Part shown: positions 42,186 to 52,700 of the stretch, in pieces
How positions within the stretch are numbered: the stretch's first letter is position 1
Layout of the letters: each line of letters begins with the position of its first letter
From: Oscarella lobularis
Lineage: Eukaryota > Porifera > Homoscleromorpha > Homosclerophorida > Oscarellidae
NCBI RefSeq assembly: GCF_947507565.1
Contig: NC_089185.1
Location: 1,736,001 to 1,800,000, forward strand
Length of the DNA: 64,000 bases
Direction: 5' to 3'
Made by a program: the position numbers and the translations under genes
The notes under the pieces: model-generated
What the model saw: the letters and a program-made list of their open reading frames with translations, nothing else
Databases searched by the model: none
What the model was told of the DNA's origin: nothing

Positions 42186-43976
42186 ATGGAGTGCACAACA
42201 ACGGTCGCAGAGCGAGCCGCAGAAGTTCTTTCGAATGAGTTCCACTTACAGTCGTTTCGCCCGGGACAGCTAGAGACGATAGAGACTTTAGCTGAAGGAA
42301 AAGACGTCGTTGTGCGACTTCCGACAAACGGGGGCAAATTTCTATGCTACCTTCTCCCACCGAGGCTGTTTGGAGGCACGTCTTGCTGCATCGTCATCTC
42401 TCCGCTCAGTGCGCTGATGAGAGAGCAGGTGCTTCATATTTCATAGTGAATAGCGTATGTCTTTCGCTTTGAGTCACCGCTTTTATCAAGGTTGAAAAAC
42501 TGGGAAAACTTGGAATGTTTGCCCTTTCATGCTCGGCAACTCCGCAAATCAGACAACTCTCCGATAAAGAATTAGAGAACTGTCAATACTGTAAAATCTA
42601 GTTGCTCTTTTTGCATTTGCATACATTACCTAAAATGGTCATTCTAGTTTATCTGTCTCCGGAATGTGCCACAGACTCGTCTTGGGTAAAAATTATGGAC
42701 AAAAGAATTCACCGCAGACTGAAGCTGATTGCCGTTGATGAAGCTCACTGTGTATCAGAATGGTAAAACTTTTTTGCTTTTTTTGCAGGATGTCTGATGC
42801 ATGTATCTATTTCTTCAAGGGGAACTGAGTTTCGAGTTGACTTTTCACAGCTTCATATTTTACGAAAGCATTCCAGCTGTCCGATTGTAGCTCTAACGGC
42901 TACACTGACCAAGAATGACATGGAGTTGCTTTCTTTAAGAACGGGTTTGATCAGTCCACATTACGTGTTGGTGCCCGTGAACAGACGAAATTTGTACTTG
43001 CTCTTTCTGCCATCAAAACAAAGCCATGAAGTAAGTAAAAATGTGGTAGTTGTGTGCCTGTTGCCTTGAAGCATGAATTTAAATTTAGAAGACGTTTGAA
43101 CCTGTGATCGAGAACTTGGAAAATCTACAAAAAAATAATTTTTTACAGACAAAGAAAATTGCTACTGAACTTTGGGAGATGTTTCAGAGTATCTCTTCCA
43201 AGGCAGTTGCAATTCACCATTCGTCTCTAACAACACAAACAAGGCGAGCAGTTGAAAAATCATTTTCTAATGGATGTTCCCCTCTTGTGATTGCAACAAT
43301 CGGCTTTGGCATGGTAATTTCAACGTAGGCCCCATTATTAGTCTTTTAACGACAAAGATTAAGGGCTTAGATATACCTGACGTGCGCCTTGTGATTTGCT
43401 TTGGACTCCCCAGCACAGTATCAACAATGTTTCAGGTAAAACTCATATCCGTGCAGTCATGATTCGATCTTCATCGACTCACAGATGTTTGGTCGAAGCG
43501 GTCGAGACGGGAAGAAATCGACCTGCGTGTGTCTGTTCTCGACCCGTAGCCTGAAGTCAAAAGACGTCCAGCCAGACTTGAAAAATTTATTGGAAAGCAA
43601 AACCTGCCTTCGACAGAAAATGTGCAACCTTCTCGAGTCAAGTTTCGACCCTCGTGATCAAGCGGGTTTTCCGTGCTGCTCAGTATGCTTTGGAAATAAG
43701 CTAGACCCAAACGGATATTTCCTTTACAGCGAACGCTCCCGGAAGCGGCCGTCTTCAGAAAAAGTTGTTAAGACGCCTATTCGCGTGTTTAACGACGCCC
43801 TTCTAGAGTCCACCCTGGGTTTGTGGCGGAAAAGGGAAGCCAAGAGGCAAGGACTGGCGTTCGTGGGGTCCGAGACCGTCCTAAGCAACTCCCGTCTTCT
43901 CCTAGTGCGAGATACGGTCGACGAATTGGTAACCATTCGTAGCCATAATAGGAATATCGGAGGAATTAGCGGGTAA
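42186..43976 (+). CDS. RecQ-like DNA helicase (transposon gene)
   Basis: Seven exons: 42186-42428, 42491-42590, 42648-42762, 42820-43030, 43089-43313, 43364-43435, 43485-43976. All phases agree and give about 485 residues. Motifs in order: FRPGQ (motif 0), RLPTNGGKFLCY (Walker A, degenerate: usual PTGGGKS), LIAVDEAHCVSEWGTEFRVD (DEAH plus aromatic-rich loop), IVALTATLT (motif III), AIHHSSL, IATIGFGM, LDIPDVRLVICFGLP, and FGRSGRDGKK (arginine finger). A C-terminal zinc-like set follows (CLRQKMC ... CCSVC). RecQ proteins are 3-prime to 5-prime helicases. No stop or frameshift. There is no HRDC domain. The altered Walker A serine makes activity uncertain. Confidence 0.88.
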
Positions 43977-44072
43977 TTTGCTCGCTATCCTTAACGAATA
44001 TCGCCTTCAAAGAATGCATGAAATTGAGTCAGACCATTCATACTGTTTGGAAAAGCAGCAATGAAATACTAT

Positions 44073-46839
44073 TCAAATGAGCATGACGTCATCCAAATCT
44101 GAAATGTGTTTTTTGACATCTACAGCCTCTTCTTCAATACTTTGTCGCGCCAGGAAAGCTTTTAACCAACCTTTCTCGACTTTTAAGATGCCTTCGCGTC
44201 TCGGATCGACAAAATCCCACCCCTCAAACTTCCGCTGTTTTTTACGCGAGGGCACCTCGCTTTCCATGATTTTCTCTACCATTTTATAAATGTCTTCCTT
44301 AGATGATCGTGTTGAGTGCGACGAAATCTTCGAAAGCCCCAAGGCTTCTTCAAACTGTCTTCCTCTTTCAAGTATTTTTAAGGCAACCTCAGACACAAGG
44401 CCTAAGTGAGACTTTGTCAAATTTGCTCCGCTTGAGCGTACCGAATTTTTAATAATTCTAAAATGATCCTTATTTAGAAAGAAATAATGGCCTGCTATGG
44501 TCTTACAGATTATAATGCTCGATCAGCTCATCTATCGGCTTTCCTTCTCCAACTGTTCCTGTCATGTTAACGGTACGGAAATTGACGTGCGTGTTTGCTA
44601 TGTCAATTGGCCAGTCTGCCGCAACATTGGCAATGAAATTGGCAGCTTCATTGGCATAGTTAACTCTGTGGCCTCCCAGCAAATGAAGAAGCCAAAAGCG
44701 CCACATTCGAAAGATTTCAGGTCCGTTCTCCAGTCGTATTGCTCCACGAAGATTATTGTACAGAAAACCCATATGGAGAACGGCCCTGTGGTGCATGTAG
44801 ACTTCATCAATCTCATTCTCAGGAAAAGGTGGGACTGCTACTGCAATCGTTTGGTGTACGATATTCTCAGCCTGCCTCTTTAGCCACTCTAATTCATCTG
44901 CTTCCGAAACATGACAGGTTTCAGATGCTGATTTCATCCCAAAATACGTGCATCAGGCAGCAGTAAGATGGGCTTCAAAGACCTAATGCACGATTGACTT
45001 GATAACAGGTATCCCTTTCCCGCTGAAATGAGACTCACGTGTGTAAAAAATTCGTCAGAAGGCTGAAACTTTTTAGCGTCTTTTTGAACAGACTGACGTT
45101 GAACTAATTCCTTTAGGTAACAGAGAGACCCTGGGCACTTCTGTTCACCCCACAAACTCTCCAGGCACAAACCGAGGCATTCCCAAATGAAATGAAAGTC
45201 TCCTATTTGAAAGTCATTTGACGAAAGAGAAAAATTTGTTTTTCCTTTAAGCATTACCGGGGGATTCTTTAGCCCAATGCAGGCTGTTGAAGTATGATGG
45301 CTCTGGCATCCTAAGACGCTTTACCCCGCGAATGTTCTTACACGTTAATTGGTCTCCAACAATGGCCTACATGTAAGTCATCAACTCAACGCACAATAAG
45401 AATTTTTTGTCCTACCAATGGAGACATGTCATTCTTTTTTAAATCTGACGCACACTTTTCTAGCACTTCAATGTTTCCATCGGTCCGTTCTTCGTTAACG
45501 TCGACTATCTTCAGAGGAGTAACTGTTGGTTTGACAGGCTTCTTATATGGTTGCGACTTGTTGCTGACGCTTTGAAGATGTGAAAATGCAGAAAAATTTT
45601 TCGTGAGGAAACAAAGTATGAATTCTTTGCCCGCGTCAAGCAATTGTATGCTGTCGTCACCAGATGGAAGAATGTCGGCTGGACTCAATTCGCAGCGGGA
45701 TGTAACCTTCAGGCAACAATTTATTTAATTATTTTTTCAAGAAGTGAAGATTGACACCTCTCGACGTCGAATAAAGGGAGTAGATGCAGCGCTGGTTGGA
45801 GGAAAGTCGATTATCAATCGTGTGGACCTCATGTCCCACCTTTCAATATGCTTTTCTGTGAAACATTAATTAAAAAATCGGACGCCTCCCAGAGATGCTG
45901 GATGCTCACCAATCCTTTCGTGTGCTACGTTCTTTGTCATGTTCAAGTTGTCCTATGTCAAAATACGGGTGTGGCCGTCGGGCAATTCCGGAATTGACGA
46001 CCCAGCAGCAACGGTCTTTAGATGATTCCAACATTGACTGTACGACGTTGCAAGTCCAAGAGCATCTGTTGCAGTCATGACCTGATCAAAATGCGGTGCA
46101 AAAAGCGGTCACCCAATCTGTTTTGCGGCTCACCTTTTTGCTAGCTGCGTTACTTAGAAGAAACATAGAGTGAGCGAGGCAAAAACTTTTAGCTCCTTTT
46201 GCAACTTGTGAACGGTGCCTCATCATCATTGTCAGAACCAAATACACGGAAAAATCGTCGTGGTCAGGGCCAAGAGATTTGTCGTATCTCATGGGCGAGG
46301 CAATGACGTCCGAAATGATTTTGAAGAGACTGGGAGCAAAGTATTTCATTTGGTCAATTTTCTTTTGAACGTCGGTCACTGAGACATCATCGCCCAACAA
46401 CAACATAAGACGCTCCATTTCCATCGACAATTGGCGACTGGCAGAGACCCAGTCAACTTCTATGTCAGTCTGAGTTCCAGCTAAAAGAAGACGTTTTATT
46501 CAAAAAAGCCACTCGCGTTGTACCTTCTCTGAAAGCTTTTTGTGCTGTAATTTTCGGACGCTTTCGAATTCCCGTATAGACCCAGCTAGAGCCTCGCTTT
46601 TCTCGTCCAGACTGAGGAAACGCTTTCCGAACGATTCGTCCAATCTCCACGTGGCTTAAATTAGGAGAAAAACGTCTACGAATAGCCGCCTGCACTTCTG
46701 AAACATCTATGGCGTCGCTGTGGCCGCTCGCGTCCAGGGAAGACTTCAGCCTAAGGTATGAACGAGTGCTTAGTGCTTTTGCGTGCACGAGATCGATCGT
46801 GAGACCTTACCACGCGCAGCGATCTTCTAAACTCTCCAT
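44073..46839 (-). pseudogene. DUF6589-like gene of the RecQ element (lightly damaged)
   Basis: About ten exons on minus: 46811-46839, 46524-46750, 46134-46480, 45910-46081, 45758-45855, 45395-45706, 45258-45366, 45039-45202, 44507-44982, 44073-44468. Recognisable: ESLEDRCAWLK start; VEIGRIVRKAFP; DNLNMTKNVAHERI; AIVGDQLTCKNIRG; GDFHFIWECLGLCLESLWG; FGMKSASETC; LYNNLRGAIRLENG; FRMWRFWLLHLLGGHRVNYA. GDQLT...GDFH and RxWRxWLxxxxxxxxxNYAxE are landmarks I associate with DUF6589. Lesions: in-frame TAG 45953-45955, in-frame TGA 44953-44955, and a phase mismatch between the last two exons. Otherwise intact. Confidence 0.75.
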
Positions 46840-46912
46840 AAACGTAGAGTTAGGGCAAAAACTGGAGAAGCAGAGTCAACTAAGTAGGTGTGACTAGCGT
46901 GCATCGAGTTGG

Positions 46913-47085
46913 AGGCCAATCGAATTTGGTAGGTGTCGCGCCACATATTTAAACAGTGACATGGCCAACCGCGCCCCCAAAAGGGGGCTACACGTGACCT
47001 ATGACAGAGACGAATAGTACCAGGCCCTTCTCCTCCCCGGGTTTATCCGGGATCAGAGGAGAAGGGCCTGGCGCACGCGAGGCTA
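46913..47085 (-). repeat. right terminal inverted repeat of RecQ element
   Basis: Mirror of 41974-42146 with three mismatches, ending GGCGCACGCGAGGCTA followed by the duplicated AGAAAAAG. It carries the same subterminal hairpin. Confidence 0.95.
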
Positions 47086-47375
47086 AGAAAAAGGAGTACA
47101 CTCAGCCCAAAGTTTTGGGCGTGGCACTAACGCGCGCGTTATGACCCGGAGAGCACTACGTGTCATTCAAAAGTAAAGAGATTCGTTGTCCGATCGGGTT
47201 ACCCATGTATTTGGGACTTTTCTTTCGAAGCAATCAGCCGAGACCGATCGAGAAAGAGCAACACGAGAACAGGCTGATCATGCCATTGGGCGAAAAATCC
47301 CAGAAACAGCGTCGAGCTAGCCTCGGACCCAAGCCTCTCCCACGAACCTTGTCAGCGGGGAGAGGCGTGGTACCT
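47086..47375 (+). repeat. dispersed repeat copy B, right part
   Basis: Continues the repeat whose left part ends at 41973. It matches 40274-40550 through GCCCAAAGtTTTGGG, CGATCGGG and GAGCTAGCCTCGGACCCA. It ends with an imperfect hairpin (CCaAGCCTCTCCC/GGGGAGAGGCgTGG) like those in the RecQ element ends. Confidence 0.85.
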
Positions 47376-49070
47376 CATAAAAGAGATGTATCCAAAATCT
47401 TGCGCCTGACCCTCGCAGCTGCCCCACCATGCCTCAATCCTCTAAAGCACACGTCTTCATTGCAAGTTTAAATGAAATTTATCGTCAAATCTGATTTACC
47501 GTAGATTTTCCATAAAGAAAGCTATTCCTATTCTGTCCTCTCATGTTGTCTTCATCTTCGTCTCTAAGAAACGGTTGCAGAAACGCGACCCTCGTGCTTT
47601 CCGTACCTCTGCCTGCTCTGAGGATGAGAGGAAGAGCTGGACGAGTTCACGCTATAAAGCCAATTACACAGGCAAGTAGTAAGATAATTGTAGACTTGTT
47701 ACACACTTCATGTAGTACCAAGCAACAACTCCAGGATCGCTGTTAGTTGTACCGACCTCCAGCCATAAATGCGCCGAGAGTAGCTGCATTTAGATATTGT
47801 AAGTTTAGCTCTGTTATAAATGATATGAACACATACAGTGCACCCACGCATAAACTTCCCAACTTTAAAGCGCGCTAGCATCCGCGTCGTTCATCGTGCG
47901 TCATCGGGAATGACATCATTGGAATCCTCTGTCCCGTAAGATTCCAATGATGTAAGGCACGTAGGCGTTCGACGAAGTACACATATAAAGGTCACGTGCT
48001 GCTATGTGATTGGCTCGTAACGTACGCGACCGTTAGGTTCCCCTGGTGACGCCTAGCGCGCTAGCACTACTGCGATACCGTTTCTCCGTTTTTCGCCTAT
48101 TACGAGGCACAGTTTGCTAGCAATAGATTAGAGAAGATTCAGGAAGTACCACAGTAATTAGTTAAGTGCGCTTTACTGCATTTTTGGTGTCGAAGGCCGT
48201 GCGCGCGTTAGCCACGCCCATGACAACAAAGTCGCAAACTGTAACTTCGAAACTAGGCAAAAGATCAAAAATCGCCTCGACCAAAGTTTTAAGTATTCTT
48301 TTTAATGCTTTTTCGCGTGGGCGCCAGATCGCGAATCGGAGCGTAGACTCTAGAAAACGGTCCCATAAGGCCATAGCAACGATACTTTAAAGCGTAATTG
48401 TAGGCAAACGAAATCGCCGAAGGGAAATCGCCTCGAACGATCTTTAGAAAAGAGTATTTCGATGCGTTTTGTAGAAAGAACTAGGCTAGTTGCTAAGGAA
48501 TCGACGCCATAAAACGTGTAAATGTACTTTTGCACTATCATGAAGGATTACTCGATCAGCATGCATGCTATCGACTAATCCTTCGACCAAATCTTAGAGA
48601 AATCATGCTACTATCGTTGCGCGTTTGCGAAACGATGGTGCGTCTTTCTCATTTTGAATTTCGCGGCCAAGTCCGGGGAAGGGTCACGTGGGAAGCTTAT
48701 GCGTGGGTGCACTGTACCCGTCTATGCATCCCTGTATGGCAAACCCATACTATTTACACGTACAATAATCCATTCACAGTGTTAAAATTTGTAGGCAAGC
48801 AACGTACTCGACCGATAAAACACCCTATAGACAAAAACAATTAATCGATTAATCAGCCCAATTAAATAAATCATACGGTTTCAGCTTGTCGTGTCCGTTC
48901 ATGTGCCATAAGAAGTAGGGTCCCTAATGTCTTGTACGTCATTAGCAATTAAGGCCACAGAAGAACACCTTTTATATTCGCCTTTGCAACCAAACGAATC
49001 CTTCGAAGGCGTGCACCGTCGGGATCGATCTGACGACATATAGCCATCGCGAGGTCTTTGTTATAGTACA
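47376..49070. other. no recognisable gene
   Basis: Short open frames only (for example 48162-48390 on both strands). It contains the perfect stem-loop at 47913-47953. Confidence 0.5.
47913..47953. repeat. perfect 14-bp stem-loop
   Basis: ACATCATTGGAATC pairs perfectly with GATTCCAATGATGT around a 13-base loop. Function unknown. Confidence 0.85.
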
Positions 49071-49079
49071 ACGTTAAAA

Positions 49080-49464
49080 CACAGACATAACTACCTTAAA
49101 ATAACCTTGCGACGGATAAAATGACGACGCTAATGGAACCTTCTTCACATCGCTCTGCACCCAATATCCTTTCCTCCGGTGAGCTTCTCTGCCTAAGCAA
49201 TAGCTATTTTGCGTAAACAACGCATCTACAACACAGCACACTAAGAGTAATTGCAGCTTCAACTTCTTCAAGGGGAACAGTGAAATTGCGTCGTTTGAGG
49301 CCCAGAATCTTCAATTTCGTCTTCAGCTGGTTCACAGTCACAGGTACGCAGTGTCGACGACGCAAAAATACCCATATCTCCTGATCCGTTAATCGGTCAT
49401 AAAACAAATCCTGAAAAGCCGCAGAAACCGCTTGGTCGTGCCAATCGATTACAGCGGTGGCCAT
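49080..49464 (-). pseudogene. integrase-core family N-terminal relic
   Basis: ATG 49464 opens MATAVIDWHDQAVSAAFQDL, then FYDRLTDQEIWVFLRRRHC and TVNQLKTKLKILGLKRRN, a helix-turn-helix lead-in typical of the metazoan integrase-core family seen at 57987-61454. After frame changes, EKLTGGKDIGCRAM follows, the block that comes next in that family. The integrase core is absent here. Confidence 0.5.
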
Positions 49465-49495
49465 GTTTTAATTGATTGATATCAAGTGGGGAGTA

Positions 49496-49605
49496 GTAAG
49501 TTCTAAGAAGTGCGAAGTACGAAGGAAGAAGTGAGAAGTGAGACTAAGTACTACGAAGTGAGAAATGAGAAGTGAGAAGTAGGAAGTAAAAAGTGAGAAC
49601 CCCGT
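49496..49605. repeat. GAAGTGA-rich simple repeat
   Basis: Irregular tandem AGAAGTGAGAAGTxxGAAGT units. Confidence 0.85.
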
Positions 49606-49710
49606 ATCGGCGACCGTAGGTAGAGCAGAGGGCGTATTCCGGTGCCTTCAATTGGTATCTCTTTTTATAACGCTGAAAACCCAAACTTCTTTTAGAAGAA
49701 CTAGCTGTCT

Positions 49711-49733
49711 AATACCCGGCTACGCCGGGTATT
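49711..49733 (-). terminator. Helitron 3-prime hairpin
   Basis: AATACCCGGC and GCCGGGTATT form a perfect 10-bp stem with a three-base loop, 6 bases from the terminal CTAG. In Helitrons this hairpin serves as the transposition terminator signal. Confidence 0.85.
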
Positions 49734-49776
49734 TCTGGTGACGTATAAGTTGTAATGTGACAGAGGTCGGAGGAAT

Positions 49777-52700
49777 TCAGTGAAAGATTTCGTGGTATAC
49801 AATATTCTTTGTTTTGTTGTCGTGAGTTAGGACGTAAAGATTGTGAGGAGAATGGACACGGGAACAGGCGACATAGAATTGTCCGTGGGAAAAGCAGTGA
49901 GTTAGGAGTGATAGTCCTACGATGTCTAAAGTTTGACCTTGAGCTTTGTTGATTGTCATGGCAAAGGATAGTCTAATAGGAAATTGCAGTCGTCTAAAGG
50001 GTATTGTGGTGTCAGTGGGAATGAGAGGTATGCGAAAAATGAAGACGTGTTGTCCTTGGTACTGGCCAAGGGCGATAATGGCCTCAATGACATTGTGTCT
50101 AAGTTCATGGATGATTAGCTTGGTGCCGTTGCAAAGTTTAGGGGCATCGAGATTACGTAGAAGGATAACGGGAACACCTTTCTTTAGACGTAGTATATGC
50201 GGAGGAAAACCAGGGGGGTCAAGGGAATTAAGAAGTTCTGTGGGAAAAAGTACTGCTCCGTCATCGTCAACTGGAGTGTCCATCGAGGGGTATTCTTTAA
50301 GTTCGGTTGGTATTTGGTCAAGTAGAGAGTCGTTAATTGTCGCAATTGCATCGTTTGTAGGTGCAAGAATTGCTCGTTTCGATAACCAGCTTTGGTCGGT
50401 GAAATTAGCGGCGAGGTCGGGAAAAACGGCGTTTTCAAGTTGTTCGGGAGAGTAAATAGGATTTCCGTACGGAATTTCGAGAAAGTTGCATTCGTCTGTT
50501 GGGATTTCACCGTTTCCTATTCGCAGAAGGAGGTCGGCGTATTGGCCTGCGAGAACGTCATTTTCGAGGTGCACTCTCATATTTGTGCGGAGATGCAAGG
50601 TTCTTACGGTTGGCCAGAGTGTTCTAGATGCTTTCAGAGACGCCTGTAATTGGTCAAGACGCGTACCTCTAGGCACGATTGGGAGGGTTTGACGAAAGTC
50701 GCCTGCTAAGAGAAGAGTGAGGCCGCCCATCAAAGTGTCGTTTTGCCGAATGTCTCGGAGCGTGCGATCAAGAGCTTCAAGAGCGCGCCTATGGGTCATA
50801 GTGCATTCGTCCCAGACAATCAGTTTAGTGCGTTGAAGAAGTCGAGCTTTAACTGTGCCTCTTTCGATGTTGCAGGAGGGGTGGTCTTCCTTGGAGAGGT
50901 CTAGTGGTAATTTGAAAGTAGAGTGAGCCGTTTTACCCCCCTGAAGGAGAGTGGCGGCAATTCCGGAAGAGGCCACTGCAAGTGCAATTTGTCCCGAGGC
51001 TCGAACTTTTGCGAGAAGAAGATTAAGAAGGTAGGTTTTTCCCGTTCCCCCTGGCGCGTCAAGAAATATGATTCGGCCCGTCAAAGGCTGATCGGTTTCT
51101 GTGATATTGGAGCAAATGGCATCGTAGGCTTCGTGTTGGTCGGGGCTAAGAGTCGGGGTCCTGGTCTCAATAATGTGGTTCATTTCGCGAAGGTTATACG
51201 ACAGTTCTGCTAATATTTCTTGCGGAGTGTTATCTGCTATGCCTTGAGAACTTCGGTCGGGAGATTGTATGCCGTAGTGAGAAAGTGGCTTTCCGCTAGG
51301 AAACGATAGGAGCTTGTCTTCAATGTATATTAACGCTTGGTTGAAAAGGATGTCGGAGAAAGGCAAGTCGTTTTGAGATAACAGTTGTCGTCGGCGATGC
51401 AGAAAATTCTCTGACATGGGTTCTTTGTGGGCTTCCCACAATGCAGGAGGATCGGCGACAGAGCACATGTGAAGCATGATGGCAAACATGTCACGAAGAT
51501 TTCGTGGCATTTGGGAAACTGCGGCTTCGGTAAGTGCATTGTGCCAGTGATCGTCGCTTTCCAAGAGTCCCCTGTGCTTGCAGGCTTCTTGGTAGGTAGG
51601 ATACACCGTTTCATTGAAGGTGCGCAATGCTTCGAAGCTGGTCGGACCTCGGACAGTGTGGAGAAGAAGGCGTAAGTGGTAGCATTCGGTGTCGTTCGGA
51701 TGAACGGTGTAGACTCGCCCGAGGCAGTCGGATTCATAAATTAGCGGATATCCTTCGACGCACTGTCCTCGTTGCCGGCGGCGCCATGATTTGCTTTGCC
51801 ACGTGTAGTATTTGGGTACATCCACGTATAGAAGTGTTCGTGCAAAGGCGTCCTTTTGGCAGAGCGCGAAGAATTCTGTGAGAGTGGTTTTGGGAGGTTG
51901 CTCTGCTTGATCAGCGGCATTTTCGGCATTAAAGGTCACCCTTTGGCCATTTTCTAAGTGGACGTGCAGCTTTTGGACAGCGGGGTGGTGATGGTGAATG
52001 GGAAATGCGCATATTCTCCAGACAGCTTCGTTTGTGCTGATGTACCTGGCTGCTTGGAAACAGGTAATTTCGTCGTTTGTGTCTTGCGGTCGCACGCCAA
52101 AGACTGCCATATCTTGTCCTTTATGTACATATTTGCAAATGTATTTGACGCTTTTGACGGAATTGGAGATTTCGACGTTGATGTGGCATTTGAATGTGCG
52201 AAGAAGAAAGGGGTTGTAGGGAACAATCCATCGGTTGTCGACGGTGCGTCCCGGACTTAGTTCTGCGGTGTTACCTCCTTGATCGGCAGAACGACGTCTG
52301 TAAAGAGGATAACCGTTTTCTCCCGTCTGGGTTTCGGAGGCAAAGTCTCTTGGATACTTTTTTGTGCACCTGCCGTTTTCCATGCACGGGGAAGACATGT
52401 TCCGTTCGCCACATGGTCCGTGGACCATGTGCTTTTTTACCAGTTCATAGAGGATGGGGTCGGCTTCGGGATCGGGTAGTTCAGCTGAAATGACTTTGTC
52501 AATATCATCGGGTCGAACTTTTTCGTACAGCCAAGTTAGCAAGTGTATATGAGGCAAGCCCCGTTTTTGCCACTGTATGGCATAAGCGTGGCAACGGACT
52601 TTGCCGAAGATTTCTTTGTGATCCATCAAGTCCATGAGTTTTTCGACTTTTTGCTTGAATACTCGTGCTGTGATGTCTTGGCGGTCGGCGGGAGATTGGC

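Larger units (their letters stand above)
41974..47085. mobile_element. 5.1 kb transposon encoding RecQ-like helicase and DUF6589-like protein
   Basis: The ends are inverted repeats of 173 bp (41974-42146 and 46913-47085) differing at only three positions. AGAAAAAG occurs directly on both sides (41966-41973 and 47086-47093), an 8-bp target duplication; the paralogous copy A at 40243 has the site once. Inside, two multi-exon genes converge: RecQ-like on plus (42186-43976) and DUF6589-like on minus (44073-46839). Nothing else large is inside. Near-identical ends point to recent insertion. I cannot place it in a named superfamily. The catalytic recombinase is not evident from motifs; the DUF6589-like protein is the likeliest candidate (inference). 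Confidence 0.92.
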
